The notes under the pieces were generated by a model, which worked only from the letters and a program-made list of their open reading frames with translations, had not been told where the DNA came from and did no database searches. Position numbers and translations under genes: made by a program. A stretch of 64,000 bases of DNA from Stenotrophomonas rhizophila (GTDB lineage Bacteria; Pseudomonadota; Gammaproteobacteria; Xanthomonadales; Xanthomonadaceae): contig NZ_RJKV01000003.1 of the NCBI RefSeq assembly GCF_003751305.1, positions 360,295 through 424,294 on the forward strand. Reading direction: 5' to 3'. How positions within the stretch are numbered: the stretch's first letter is position 1; the number at the start of each line of letters is the position of its first letter. Of this stretch, positions 55,161 to 63,971 are shown in pieces.

Positions 55161-55253
55161 AGCGACCGGCAGGCCCCTCGGCAAATGTCCCCCGGCCGCC
55201 GCCTGACGGCGACAGCCTCCTCCTTGATTTTGCCCAGGGACCTGCCGGCCGCT
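55161..55253 (-). repeat. Foldback element A (minus orientation)
   Basis: A 93-bp palindromic unit. Arms 55161-55185 and 55229-55253 pair at 22 of 25 positions. Inside, read on the minus strand, are ATCAAGGAGGAGG, a 6-bp hairpin and CCGGGGGACA. The two single-stranded loop sequences are identical to those of element B, while both stems have unrelated sequence. Confidence 0.85.
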
Positions 55254-55313
55254 ACGGAGCTCAGCGCGTGGTAAAGCGGACTTCGCTGTTGGGCGCCAGT
55301 GGTCTGTAAACGC

Positions 55314-55405
55314 GGGGTGCTATGCCCTTGTGGGCGAAATCAAGGAGGAGGGGACGGCCGCAGGCCGGCACCGGGGGACATTCGCCGACAAGGGCATAGC
55401 GCCCC
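55314..55405 (+). repeat. Foldback element B (plus orientation)
   Basis: A 92-bp unit. Arms 55314-55338 and 55381-55405 pair at 24 of 25 positions (one G-T, one G-G mismatch at pair 19). Inside are ATCAAGGAGGAGG, hairpin CGGCC-gca-GGCCG and CCGGGGGACA. It is inverted relative to element A, 60 bp away. Confidence 0.88.
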
Positions 55406-55475
55406 AGCGCCCGACCCATCGACCGCCGCGCTTGAGAACGTCCAGAGCGCTTCACACTTGCCGCGAGGACAACAC

Positions 55476-55499
55476 AAAAAAAGCGGCCCAAAAGGCCGC
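55476..55499 (-). terminator. Rho-independent terminator of the secreted coiled-coil gene/pyrE transcript
   Basis: Minus strand GCGGCC-N5-GGCCGC followed by seven T. It lies 31 nt after the stop of the gene at 55530-56192. Confidence 0.92.
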
Positions 55500-55529
55500 C
55501 TTCGTTTCAACGCTATCGCACATCCACCC

Positions 55530-56192
55530 TTACCCGCGCGGATCGCTCCCCACACCCTTCAGCAACCGATAACGCTGCAGCGTGCTCTCGATCTCCACAT
55601 CCAGCGCCTGGCGCTGCTGCTCGAACGACGCCTGCATGCGCCGTTGTGCCACCAGCTCGGCATGCCGCTCACGGATGCGCGCGGCCTGCTTGTCCGGTAC
55701 CGGCTGCCCATCCAGCTCGCGGTTGCCCGCAGTGGCCAGCAGGGTGACCAGCGCATCACGCACGCTGGCCACGTTGTAACTGGCGGTATGGATGTTGTTG
55801 TCCAGGATGCCGCTGCGCTCGGTAAACACCCGGCGCAGCTCGTCCTCGCTTTCATACGTGGCCAGCATTGCCTGTTCGGTGCGTTGGCGGGTCTGCTCGG
55901 CGGCCACGTCCAGGCGCTGCTGCGTGGCCTGCGCCGCGGCATCCGCGCGCTCTTCCTCGGTCAACGTGCGCTGTACTTCGCCGCTGCGCATGCCGCTGCG
56001 CAGGTTGAACTCCTCGCGCGCGCTGTTCACCGCCTCCTGGGGCAGGGCATCACTGCAGATGCGCTCGCTGCCCTTGTTCCAGCAGTACAACTTCTTGGGC
56101 GTCGCATCGGCCGCGCGCTTCTGCGCCTGGGCAGGCAACAGCGGCACGGCCAGCAACAGGCCGACAACGGTGAACGTGGCAAACCTGGACAT
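55530..56192 (-). CDS. Hypothetical periplasmic protein with DUF4124-like N-terminus and coiled coil
   Basis: Exported protein of 220 residues: signal peptide (FTVVGLLLAVPLLPAQAQ), a short KLYCWNKGSERICSDALP stretch with two cysteines like the DUF4124 module, then a long Glu/Arg/Gln-rich helix (about 60-215) predicted to form a coiled coil. A similar gene next to pyrE occurs in other Xanthomonadaceae. It follows pyrE by 18 nt on the same strand and ends at a strong terminator. Function unknown. Confidence 0.85.
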   Translation of the reverse strand: MSRFATFTVVGLLLAVPLLPAQAQKRAADATPKKLYCWNKGSERICSDALPQEAVNSAREEFNLRSGMRSGEVQRTLTEEERADAAAQATQQRLDVAAEQTRQRTEQAMLATYESEDELRRVFTERSGILDNNIHTASYNVASVRDALVTLLATAGNRELDGQPVPDKQAARIRERHAELVAQRRMQASFEQQRQALDVEIESTLQRYRLLKGVGSDPRG

Positions 56193-56210
56193 GGTGAAAG
56201 CCCCCTGCTC

Positions 56211-56870
56211 TCAACGCGTAGGACGGCTGCCGTAGCGGGAACGATAGTCCTCCAGCGGCTGCCGGTAGCCGACAAGTTCCGGATTTCCGGAGGCAAAATC
56301 AAGCAGGTCGGCCAGCGTGGCCACGGCGACCACCGGAATCCCGGCTTCTTCGGCCACGGCCTGGGCGGCCGAACGGCGGTCGGTTTCCGAGGCGATCTCC
56401 TGGCGGTCCAGCGCCACCACGATGCCGGCCGGGGTGCCACCGGCGCCCTTGATGATTGCCAACGCCTCGCGGATCGCGGTGCCGGCGGTGATCACGTCGT
56501 CCACGATCAGCACGCGCTTGCCATTCATGTCAGCGCCGATCAGGTTGCCGCCTTCGCCGTGGTCCTTGGCTTCCTTGCGGTTGAACGACAGCGGCAGGTC
56601 GCGGCCGCGCTGGGCGAATTCACAGGCGGTCGCGGTGGCCAGCGGAATGCCCTTGTAGGCCGGGCCGAACACGACGTCGAACTTCAGCCCGGTCGCTTCC
56701 ACGGCATCCGCGTAGCAGGCCGCCAGCTGGGACATGCGCGCGCCGGAATCGAACCGGCCGGCATTGAAGAAATAGGGGCTCAGACGGCCGGACTTCAGGG
56801 TGAACTGGCCGAAACGCAGGGCATCGGCGGTCAGGGCCAGTTGCAGGAAACGGTGGCGATGGTCGCTCAT
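56211..56870 (-). CDS. pyrE: Orotate phosphoribosyltransferase
   Basis: Pyrimidine synthesis enzyme of 219 residues that joins orotate to PRPP. PRPP-binding motif VLIVDDVITAGTAIREAL, catalytic loop region NRKEAKDHGEGGNLIG and the N-terminal GQFTLKSGRLSPYFFN. The start is the ATG of MSDHRHRFLQ; a TTG one codon earlier is less likely. Divergent from xth, with about 200 nt between. Confidence 0.96.
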   Translation of the reverse strand: MSDHRHRFLQLALTADALRFGQFTLKSGRLSPYFFNAGRFDSGARMSQLAACYADAVEATGLKFDVVFGPAYKGIPLATATACEFAQRGRDLPLSFNRKEAKDHGEGGNLIGADMNGKRVLIVDDVITAGTAIREALAIIKGAGGTPAGIVVALDRQEIASETDRRSAAQAVAEEAGIPVVAVATLADLLDFASGNPELVGYRQPLEDYRSRYGSRPTR

Positions 56871-57076
56871 CAAGACTCAATTCAATTCATTTGGAGCGCA
56901 AATCCTAATGCATGCCCGCACTTTTCCGCTCGCCGACCCCTGTGGCCCGGTGTCGCAGGGCGCGGCGAGACGACCCGCAAGGCCCCGGCGCGCGGTAATC
57001 GCGTCCGTTTCCAGCCAGCCCCTGCAAGGGCCGAAACGGTATGCTCTTGCGGGTATCGTTCCAGACCCGGGTCAGC

Positions 57077-57877
57077 ATGCGCATCATCAGTTTCAACGCC
57101 AATGGCATCCGTTCCGCCGCCACCAAGGGCTTCCTCGAGTGGTTCCGCGCCCAGGACGCCGACGTCCTGTGCATCCAGGAAACCAAGGCCCAGGAAGACC
57201 AGCTGACCGACCCGATGTTCCGCCCGGACGGGCACCATTGCTTCTACCGCGATGCCATCACCAAGAAGGGCTACAGCGGCGTGGCGATCTACAGCAAGCG
57301 CGAGCCGGACCAGGTGATCACCTCGCTGGGCTGGGCCCCGTTCGACGATGAAGGTCGCTACATCGAGGCCCGCTACGGCAACCTCAGCGTGGTCTCGTTC
57401 TATATCCCGTCGGGCAGCTCGGGTGATCTGCGCCAGGGCTTCAAGTACGAAGTGATGGAATGGCTGCGCCCGATCCTGGCCGGCTGGTTGGCCAGTGGCC
57501 GCGACTACGTGCTGTGCGGCGACTGGAACATCGTGCGGTCCGCGCTGGACATCAAGAACTGGAAATCCAACCAGAAGAACTCCGGCTGCCTGCCGCCCGA
57601 GCGCGACTGGCTCAACGGCCAGTGCGTGGACGCCGACCAGGCGCTGGATATCGCCGCCGGCCAAGGCTGGACGGATGCCTACCGCCTGCTGCACCCGCAG
57701 GGTGAGGACTACACCTGGTGGAGCAACCGCGGCCAGGCGCGCGCCAACAACGTCGGCTGGCGCATCGATTACCAGTTCGTCAGCCCGGGCCTGCGCGATC
57801 GCCTGCGCAGCTGCTCGGTCTACCGCGATGAGCGCTTCTCCGACCATGCGCCGTTCACGGTGGACTACGCCCCATGA
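57077..57877 (+). CDS. xth: Exodeoxyribonuclease III
   Basis: AP endonuclease/3'-exonuclease of base-excision repair, 266 residues. Metal and catalytic residues in FNANGIRSA, CIQETKAQ, LCGDWNIV, YTWWSNRGQARANNVGWRIDY and the terminal SDHAPFTVDY. The ATG at MRIISFNANGIRS is the family start; 12 in-frame codons upstream are rejected. The stop overlaps ampG by ATGA. Confidence 0.95.
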   Translation: MRIISFNANGIRSAATKGFLEWFRAQDADVLCIQETKAQEDQLTDPMFRPDGHHCFYRDAITKKGYSGVAIYSKREPDQVITSLGWAPFDDEGRYIEARYGNLSVVSFYIPSGSSGDLRQGFKYEVMEWLRPILAGWLASGRDYVLCGDWNIVRSALDIKNWKSNQKNSGCLPPERDWLNGQCVDADQALDIAAGQGWTDAYRLLHPQGEDYTWWSNRGQARANNVGWRIDYQFVSPGLRDRLRSCSVYRDERFSDHAPFTVDYAP

Positions 57878-59244
57878 GTGATGCGGTCGCCAAGCCGCGC
57901 CGTCCCTGGCAACGGGTGCTGGCCAACCTGCGCCAGCGCAAGGTGCTGGCTATGCTGCTGCTGGGCTTCAGTTCCGGCCTGCCGATCTACCTGGTCGGCA
58001 ACACGCTCGGCTTCTGGATGCGCAAGGAAGGCATCGAGCTGACCACCATCGGCTTCCTGTCGTGGGTGGGCCTGGCCTACTCGATGAAGTTCCTGTGGGC
58101 CCCACTGGTGGACAAGGTCAACGCGCCGCTGCTGGGGCGCTTCGGCCGCCGCCGTGGCTGGATGCTGTTGTCCCAGCTGGTGGTGGCCGTGGCGCTGGTG
58201 GGCATGGCGCTGGTCCAGCCCAAGGGCGGTCATTTCGTCTTCCTGGGCATCGCCTGGGAGCACCTGGTGGTGTTCGGGGTCATGGCCACCGTGGTGGCGT
58301 TTGCGTCCGCAACGCAGGACATCGTCATTGATGCCTGGCGCATCGAGATTGCCGAGAACAGTGAACAACTCGGGCTGCTGACTTCCTCGGCTGCGCTGGG
58401 CTATCGCACCGCGCTGCTGGTTACCGATGCGCTGATCCTGCTGATCGCGGCCCGCGTTGGCTGGCAGGTTTCGTATGAAATCATGGCCGGGCTGATGGCA
58501 TTGGGTGTCGTAGCCGTGGTGATGGCAAAAGAGCCAGCGCGTGCGCAGCTGGCGGTGCAGACCCAAGCAGCTGCGTTGTGGACGCCACGCGGCCTGTTTG
58601 ACGCACTGGTTGGACCGTTCGTGGCCTTCCTGCGCGAACACCGCAGTGGCGCGATCCTGATCCTGCTGGCCATCAGCATCTACCGCATGGCCGACTTCAT
58701 CATGGGCCCGATGGCTAACCCGTTCTATGTGGACTTGGGGCTGGCCGAGGAGACTGTGGGCGCGGTGCGCGGCTCGGTCGGGCTGGTCGCCACCTTCATC
58801 GGTATTGCCGCTGCCGGATTGGTATCGGTGCGTTGGGGCGTACTCGCCACCTTGCTCGTCGGCGCAGTGCTGGGCCCGGCCTCCAACCTCGCTTTTGCGT
58901 GGCTGGCCTATGTCGGCCCGGACCCGACCAGCTTCGCCATCGCCATGGCCATCGACAACATCTCCGGCGGCTTCGCCGGCACGGCGTTGATTGCCTACAT
59001 GTCCAGCCTGACCAGCATCGGCTACACCGCCACCCAGTACGCCTTGTTGAGTTCGTTTTACGCAATGCCGGGCAAGGCATTGAAAGGACTCTCCGGCTGG
59101 GCGGTGCAGTCGCTGGCTCAGGGCCGCACCCTACTGGAAGGCTATGCGCTGTTCTTCACCGGCACCGCGTTGATCGGCATCCCGGTAGTGATTCTGTGTG
59201 CGTTGTTGATCCGGCAGCAACGCCGACGCACCCCGGCGATTTGA
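57874..59244 (+). CDS. ampG: AmpG-type muropeptide permease
   Basis: Twelve- to fourteen-helix MFS permease of 456 residues that returns anhydromuropeptides to the cytoplasm for recycling and, in bacteria with AmpR, signals beta-lactamase induction. AmpG features: GFSSGLPIYLVGNTLGFWMR, YSMKFLWAPLVDK, SATQDIVIDAWRIE and LSSFYAMPGKALKGLSGW. Coupled to xth by a 4-bp overlap. AnmK, another recycling enzyme, lies 0.4 kb downstream on the other strand. Confidence 0.94.
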   Translation: MSDAVAKPRRPWQRVLANLRQRKVLAMLLLGFSSGLPIYLVGNTLGFWMRKEGIELTTIGFLSWVGLAYSMKFLWAPLVDKVNAPLLGRFGRRRGWMLLSQLVVAVALVGMALVQPKGGHFVFLGIAWEHLVVFGVMATVVAFASATQDIVIDAWRIEIAENSEQLGLLTSSAALGYRTALLVTDALILLIAARVGWQVSYEIMAGLMALGVVAVVMAKEPARAQLAVQTQAAALWTPRGLFDALVGPFVAFLREHRSGAILILLAISIYRMADFIMGPMANPFYVDLGLAEETVGAVRGSVGLVATFIGIAAAGLVSVRWGVLATLLVGAVLGPASNLAFAWLAYVGPDPTSFAIAMAIDNISGGFAGTALIAYMSSLTSIGYTATQYALLSSFYAMPGKALKGLSGWAVQSLAQGRTLLEGYALFFTGTALIGIPVVILCALLIRQQRRRTPAI

Positions 59245-59328
59245 GGCTCCGTTGCTGGCGGCCCCCCCACTGCGCCATGATCCATCAAGTTGTGCCGCGG
59301 GGATGGCGGCGCGCCAACGGGGACAACG

Positions 59329-59556
59329 ATGGCTGATCTACTGCTGCGGGAGGTGGACCCGCTGTTGCTGGAACGTATCCGCCGCATTGCGGTTGCGCGC
59401 GGCTGGACCCCTGAGGACACCTGCGTGGCGCTGCTGGAGCAAGGCCTGTTCGCCAGCGAACTGGAGGTCCGCAGTGGCTTCCACGATCCCGAAGTCGATG
59501 CGCTGGCAGATGCGATCGCCGCCCTGCAGGCGTTGCCGGACGCGCAGGGGCTGTAA
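59329..59556 (+). CDS. Small ribbon-helix-helix-like protein (orphan FitA-type)
   Basis: Protein of 75 residues. The start MADLLLREVDPLLLERIRRI, followed by AVARGWTPEDTCVALLEQGL, resembles the FitA-type antitoxin DNA-binding domain, in which a short beta strand is followed by two helices. The C-terminus EVDALADAIAALQALPDAQ is an acidic helix. No PIN-domain toxin or other partner is adjacent: anmK lies convergent 66 nt away. It may be a stand-alone regulator. The start ATG is favoured because MADLLLREVD begins the conserved part. Confidence 0.7.
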   Translation: MADLLLREVDPLLLERIRRIAVARGWTPEDTCVALLEQGLFASELEVRSGFHDPEVDALADAIAALQALPDAQGL

Positions 59557-59622
59557 CGGCGGCACGCCGCGAACGGCGCATCGGCGATCACAGCCGCATG
59601 CAGCGACCCCTGCGGTGGCCCC

Positions 59623-60750
59623 TCAGCCCAGGTGGATCGCCCCGAGAATCCGCGGTCCCCTCGCCCCACTCACGCTCGGCAGATTGCCCGGCAACCCGGC
59701 CAGCGTGCGCTGCGCCAGCCACGCGAAGCCCATCGCCTCCAGATAATCCGGATCCAGCCCGTGCACCGCGCTGGACTCGATCACCACGCCCGGCAGCCGC
59801 GCACTCAGGCGCCGCAGCAGCTGCGGATTGCGCACGCCACCGCCGCACACCAGCACCCGTTTCGCGCCCGGCAGGTGCGCCAGCAGCGCATCGGCCACGG
59901 TGGCGGCGGTCAGTTCCAGCAGCGTCGCCTGCACATCCGCGCCCGACACTTGCCCCTCACCCAGCTGCGTCTGCGCCCAGTCCAGGTGGAACTGCTCGCG
60001 CCCGGTGCTCTTGGGCGGCGGCAGCGCGAACCACGGATCGGCCAGCCAGCGCGCCAGCAGCGCGGCATCCACCTGGCCACTGGCCGCGAACGCGCCGTCG
60101 GCATCGAACGGTTCGCCGCGATGGCGCTGGCACCAAGCATCCATCAGCGCATTGGCCGGGCCGGTATCGAAACCGCGCGGTGTGCCCTCGCGCGGGATCA
60201 GGGTGAGATTGCCGATGCCGCCGAGGTTGAGCACGGCACGGTCTTCATCGCTGTCGCCCAGCATCGCCAGGTGGAACGCCGGCATCAGCGGCGCGCCATG
60301 GCCGCCGGCGGCGACATCGCGCCGACGGAAATCGGCCACGGTGGTGATGCCGGTCAGCTCGGCGATGCGGTTGGCGTCGCCGATCTGCATCGTGAAGGCG
60401 GGAGCGGCCAGCGGCCGGTGGCGCACGGTCTGGCCATGCGAGCCGATTGCCTGCACCTGGGTACGGTCGATGCGCGCGCTGTCCAGCAGGCGGTTGGCGG
60501 CCGCGGCGAACGTGATCCCGACCTGGGCATCAAGGTGGCCCAGTGCATCAAGCGAGGTGATGGTGCCGCCTTCTCCCAGTGCGATCAGCTCGGCGCGGAT
60601 CGCCGGATCCCAGTCGTGGGTCAGGCCATGGACGAAGCGGCAGCCCCCCTCGGCGGGGAACTGCACCAGCGCGGCATCGATGCCGTCGGCGCTGGTGCCG
60701 GACATCAGGCCCAGGTAGAGCGGGGTGGTGGGATCAACAGCAGAGGTCAT
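59623..60750 (-). CDS. anmK: Anhydro-N-acetylmuramic acid kinase
   Basis: Phosphorylates and hydrolyses 1,6-anhydroMurNAc to MurNAc-6-phosphate in cell-wall recycling, 375 residues. Phosphate-1 motif [18 protein letters not shown], catalytic Asp in the [19 protein letters not shown] loop, [12 protein letters not shown] and ATP-site [15 protein letters not shown]. The start [12 protein letters not shown] is used; 19 more in-frame residues upstream are unlike the family. It follows a MepM-like peptidase on the same strand by 66 nt. Confidence 0.95.
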   Translation of the reverse strand: MTSAVDPTTPLYLGLMSGTSADGIDAALVQFPAEGGCRFVHGLTHDWDPAIRAELIALGEGGTITSLDALGHLDAQVGITFAAAANRLLDSARIDRTQVQAIGSHGQTVRHRPLAAPAFTMQIGDANRIAELTGITTVADFRRRDVAAGGHGAPLMPAFHLAMLGDSDEDRAVLNLGGIGNLTLIPREGTPRGFDTGPANALMDAWCQRHRGEPFDADGAFAASGQVDAALLARWLADPWFALPPPKSTGREQFHLDWAQTQLGEGQVSGADVQATLLELTAATVADALLAHLPGAKRVLVCGGGVRNPQLLRRLSARLPGVVIESSAVHGLDPDYLEAMGFAWLAQRTLAGLPGNLPSVSGARGPRILGAIHLG

Positions 60751-60816
60751 GGCCAGGCGGTCCAACGGGTTGCGTGCAGCTTCCGCGCAACCCGTTGCCG
60801 CCGTCAATCGCAGCGA

Positions 60817-62280
60817 TCAGCCGCGGTTGGATTTGACCGGCTTGCCGGCCTTCGCCGTGGCCGTATCGGCGGCCTTGGCATCCGGTGCCGGGCTGGCATC
60901 GGCGTAGATCAGCTTCTCCATGCCCTGGATGCGGGCCAGCGCCGGGGCGGTCTGCGCCCGGAAGGCAGCCAGCTCGGCGCCCTGCAGCGGCTCCGGCGGC
61001 GGCATCGTCACCGACAGCGGATTGCGGTGCACGCCGTTGACGCGGAATTCGTAGTGCAGGTGCGGGCCGGTCGCCAGGCCGGTCGAGCCGACGTAGCCGA
61101 TCACCGTGCCCTGCGCCACGCGCTGGCCGGTCTTGATCTTGCCGAAGCGCGACATATGCCCGTACAGGGTGGTGTGGCCGCGGCCATGATCCAGGATCAC
61201 CACGTTGCCGTAACCGCGCTGGGTCCCGGCGAACTGCACGCGGGCATCGCCGGCGGCCATGATCGGAGTGCCGGTGCGCGCGGCGTAGTCCACGCCCTTG
61301 TGCATGCGCATCTTGCCCAGCACCGGGTGCTTGCGTGCGCCGAAGCTCGAGCTCAAGCGCGCGAACTGGATCGGCATGCGGATGAAGCTCTTCTTCAGCG
61401 GGCGGCCGCTGGCATCGAAGTACTCGGATTTGCCGTTGCGGTCGAAGCGGAAGCCGCTGTAGGTCTTGCCGCCCGAGCTGAAGGTCGCCGCGAGGATCTT
61501 GCTGGTGTCCACCTTCTCGCCTTCGCGCCAGGTTTCATCCAGCACCACGCTGAAGCGGTCGCCCGGCTGCAGGTCCTTGGAGAAGTCGATGTCGTACTTG
61601 AAGATCTCGTCGGTCATCGTCGCGATCGCCGAGGGCGACAACCCGGCCTTGCGCGCGGCGGCATACAGCGAGCTGGTGATCTCGCCACTGGCGACCACGC
61701 GGCGGGTCGAGCTCTCGCGCTTGCTCACCGTTTCAGTGATCTTGTCGCCGGCCAGGGACAGCTCCACGCGGTTGTCGGCATCGCGGTCGAAGCGGATCGT
61801 GCGCAGCTCGCCGGACAGTGGCAGGTCGAAGGCGATCTCCGCACCCGGGCGCAGCCTGGTCAGCGATTCGCGCACACCGGGGTGCTCCAGCACCTGGTGC
61901 ATCACCGTGGCCGGGATGCCGGCCTGGTCGAACAGATTGCTCAGGGTCTGGCCGCGCTGCACGCGGAGCACCTGCCAGCTGTCGCCCGGGGTCTGCTGCT
62001 GGCGTTCCAGCGACAGCGGCGGCAACGGCAGCGCCAGGGTCGAATGGCTGACCGAGTAGGGCGAGTCGATGGTGTGCGAGAAGCCGGGGACGATCGTGGC
62101 CACCAGGGCGCCGATGGTGGCGAACAGGCTGGCGTGCATCCAGTGGCGGCGGGTCCAGCGCTGGTTGAAGGCCGCAGGAAGATGCTGTTTGAGCTTCCGA
62201 TGGAGGGCGGTGTCGTGGAGGACGTGGAGACGTTCCTTGAAGCGCTGCTTGCGCGCGCGGCCTTGATCGGAATTGAGCAT
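60817..62280 (-). CDS. M23 peptidoglycan endopeptidase (MepM-like)
   Basis: Murein DD-endopeptidase of 487 residues: N-terminal membrane anchor (LFATIGALVATIVPGFSHTI), LysM-like and OapA-like region (about 95-170), a second beta domain and a C-terminal LytM/M23 fold with zinc ligands in MHKGVDYAARTGTPI (HxxxD), GHMSRFGKI and GPHLHYEFRV. All active residues are present, so it is probably active, unlike degenerate NlpD or EnvC. Family members cut crosslinks to allow wall growth. The gene pair with anmK and divergent tyrS is common in Gammaproteobacteria. Confidence 0.93.
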   Translation of the reverse strand: MLNSDQGRARKQRFKERLHVLHDTALHRKLKQHLPAAFNQRWTRRHWMHASLFATIGALVATIVPGFSHTIDSPYSVSHSTLALPLPPLSLERQQQTPGDSWQVLRVQRGQTLSNLFDQAGIPATVMHQVLEHPGVRESLTRLRPGAEIAFDLPLSGELRTIRFDRDADNRVELSLAGDKITETVSKRESSTRRVVASGEITSSLYAAARKAGLSPSAIATMTDEIFKYDIDFSKDLQPGDRFSVVLDETWREGEKVDTSKILAATFSSGGKTYSGFRFDRNGKSEYFDASGRPLKKSFIRMPIQFARLSSSFGARKHPVLGKMRMHKGVDYAARTGTPIMAAGDARVQFAGTQRGYGNVVILDHGRGHTTLYGHMSRFGKIKTGQRVAQGTVIGYVGSTGLATGPHLHYEFRVNGVHRNPLSVTMPPPEPLQGAELAAFRAQTAPALARIQGMEKLIYADASPAPDAKAADTATAKAGKPVKSNRG

Positions 62281-62328
62281 CGTCGGTCTGTTCCTGGCTG
62301 GCCCGGGAGCGCGGGCCCAAACGTCGGT

Positions 62329-62357
62329 AACATAGACAGGTATAAATACCGCGTCAA
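62329..62357 (-). promoter_or_regulatory. Promoter of the MepM-like gene
   Basis: Minus strand TTGACG (62357-62352), 17 bp, TATGTT (62334-62329), about 45 nt before the ATG. Good sigma-70 spacing and match. Confidence 0.6.
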
Positions 62358-62394
62358 ACCCTTGTGCCTATTGGCTTTTGTGAAGCACCTGCGG

Positions 62395-62424
62395 TTAACT
62401 TGTACTTAACGTCATTCATATAAA
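62395..62424 (+). promoter_or_regulatory. Candidate tyrS promoter
   Basis: TTAACT (62395-62400), 18 bp, TATAAA (62419-62424), in an AT-rich pocket 25 nt before the GTG. The leader would be short. No T-box is expected or seen. Confidence 0.4.
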
Positions 62425-62448
62425 TAAGGCATTGCCGGGAGTTGTCAC

Positions 62449-63660
62449 GTGTCCTCGATTGAAGAAGCCATCGCCCTGATCGGGCGAGGCGCCGATGAGA
62501 TCCTCAAATCCGACGAACTGCGCCAGCGTCTGGAAAGCGGCCGTCCGCTGCGGGTCAAGGCCGGCTTCGACCCCACCGCGCCGGACCTGCACCTGGGCCA
62601 CACCGTGCTGCTGAACAAGCTGCGCCAGTTCCAGGACCTCGGCCATCAGGTGATCTTCCTGATCGGTGACTTCACCGGGATGATCGGCGATCCCTCGGGC
62701 AAGAACGTCACCCGCAAGCCGCTCACCAAGGAAGACGTGCTGGCCAATGCGCGTACCTATGAGGACCAGGTCTTCAAGGTGCTGGACCGCGAGAAGACCG
62801 AAGTGCGCTTCAATTCGGAGTGGTTCGGCAAGATGGCCGCCGCCGACATGATCCGCCTGGCCGGCCAGCACACCGTGGCGCGCATGCTCGAGCGCGACGA
62901 TTTCGCCAAGCGCTATGCCGCCCAGCAGTCCATTGCCCTGCATGAGTTCCTGTATCCGCTGGTGCAGGGCTATGACTCAGTCGCGCTGGAAGCGGACGTC
63001 GAACTGGGCGGTACCGACCAGAAGTTCAACCTGCTGATGGGCCGTGGCCTGCAGGAGCACTATGGGCAGAAGCCGCAGATCGTGCTGACCATGCCGCTGC
63101 TGGAAGGCCTGGACGGTGTGGCCAAGATGTCCAAGTCGCTCAACAACTATATTGGTATCAGCGAACCGGCCATCGACATCGTCACCAAGACGATGAAGAT
63201 CGGCGACGACCTGATGTGGCGCTGGATCGAGCTGCTCTCCTTTGATATCAGCCAGGCCGAGGCCAAGGCCCTGCGTGAGCAGGTCGAGGCGGGCGGGTTG
63301 AACCCGCGCGAGGTGAAGCTGCGCCTGGCCCGTGAGCTGACCACCCGCTTCCATGATGCGGCGGCGGCCGAACAGGCCATCGCCGGCTGGAATGCCGCGG
63401 TGACCGGGCAGGGCGATGTGACCCTGCTGCCGCTGCAGGAAGTGACCATTCCGGCCGAGGGCCTGCGTATTGGTGCCCTGCTGACGGCTGCCGGTCTCAC
63501 CCCGAGCAACTCCGAAGCCTCCCGCAAGCTCAAGGAGCGTGCGGTGAAGGTGGATGGCCAGGTGGTGGAGGATGCCCAGCAGGTGTTCGTGCCCGGTTTT
63601 GAAGGCCTGCTGCAGGTCGGCAAGCGCACCTTCGCACGCGTGTTGCTGGTCGCAGCCTAA
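62449..63660 (+). CDS. tyrS: Tyrosyl-tRNA synthetase
   Basis: Class I synthetase of 403 residues that charges tRNA-Tyr. HIGH motif [10 protein letters not shown] after [14 protein letters not shown] as [12 protein letters not shown] and a C-terminal S4 domain ([18 protein letters not shown]). The HLGH form and size match the TyrRS subgroup common in Pseudomonas and Xanthomonas. GTG start with GGGAG 9 nt upstream. Confidence 0.96.
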   Translation: MSSIEEAIALIGRGADEILKSDELRQRLESGRPLRVKAGFDPTAPDLHLGHTVLLNKLRQFQDLGHQVIFLIGDFTGMIGDPSGKNVTRKPLTKEDVLANARTYEDQVFKVLDREKTEVRFNSEWFGKMAAADMIRLAGQHTVARMLERDDFAKRYAAQQSIALHEFLYPLVQGYDSVALEADVELGGTDQKFNLLMGRGLQEHYGQKPQIVLTMPLLEGLDGVAKMSKSLNNYIGISEPAIDIVTKTMKIGDDLMWRWIELLSFDISQAEAKALREQVEAGGLNPREVKLRLARELTTRFHDAAAAEQAIAGWNAAVTGQGDVTLLPLQEVTIPAEGLRIGALLTAAGLTPSNSEASRKLKERAVKVDGQVVEDAQQVFVPGFEGLLQVGKRTFARVLLVAA

Positions 63661-63667
63661 GTGGCAC

Positions 63668-63694
63668 AAGGGGTTCGGGCGATCCGGACCCCTT
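63668..63694 (+). terminator. Hairpin after tyrS
   Basis: Stem AAGGGGT / ACCCCTT extended by CGG/CCG across one mismatch, 8 nt after the stop. The U tract is weak. Confidence 0.6.
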
Positions 63695-63742
63695 CCAGCA
63701 TGAATGTGGGCGGGACGACGTGAAAAAATGTCGTCTACCCCC

Positions 63743-63771
63743 TTCACAAACGACCCGGATAGGGACATACT
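63743..63771 (+). promoter_or_regulatory. Upstream promoter-like unit of the array
   Basis: TTCACA (63743-63748), 17 bp, CATACT (63766-63771). Weaker than the two that follow. Confidence 0.45.
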
Positions 63772-63850
63772 TTCCCTCCCCCGACGCAGGGGCCACCGCA
63801 AGGCGGCAACCGCGAAGGAACAGGACTTCAACTTCTTCGAAAGAAGGTGT

Positions 63851-63878
63851 TGACGGAAACGAAAAGCCTGACATAATA
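63851..63878 (+). promoter_or_regulatory. Middle promoter of the array
   Basis: TTGACG (63851-63856), 16 bp, CATAAT (63873-63878), preceded by an A-rich stretch and GAAGGTG. The same GGTGTTGACG context recurs at the next promoter. Confidence 0.75.
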
Positions 63879-63971
63879 GGCGGCTCGCAACGACGAAAGC
63901 CTCTGAGGCGAACGACGAAGCGGCATCGGCAACAACGGTTCACTTCGGTGAAACGGCCTTGAAAAAAGGTG

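Larger units (their letters stand above)
54944..55529. other. 586-nt intergenic region upstream of kdp
   Basis: No gene. It holds, in order from kdpF, a leader of about 165 nt, a KdpE-box match, two inverted foldback elements and the terminator of the next gene. Each is listed separately. The 54944-55110 leader has no RNA structure that I recognise. Confidence 0.7.

Noticed and set aside
55322..55399. 25-residue ORF inside foldback element B
   Set aside because: Start and stop both fall in the palindromic arms, no ribosome site precedes it, and element A does not preserve the frame. The loops, not the codons, are conserved.
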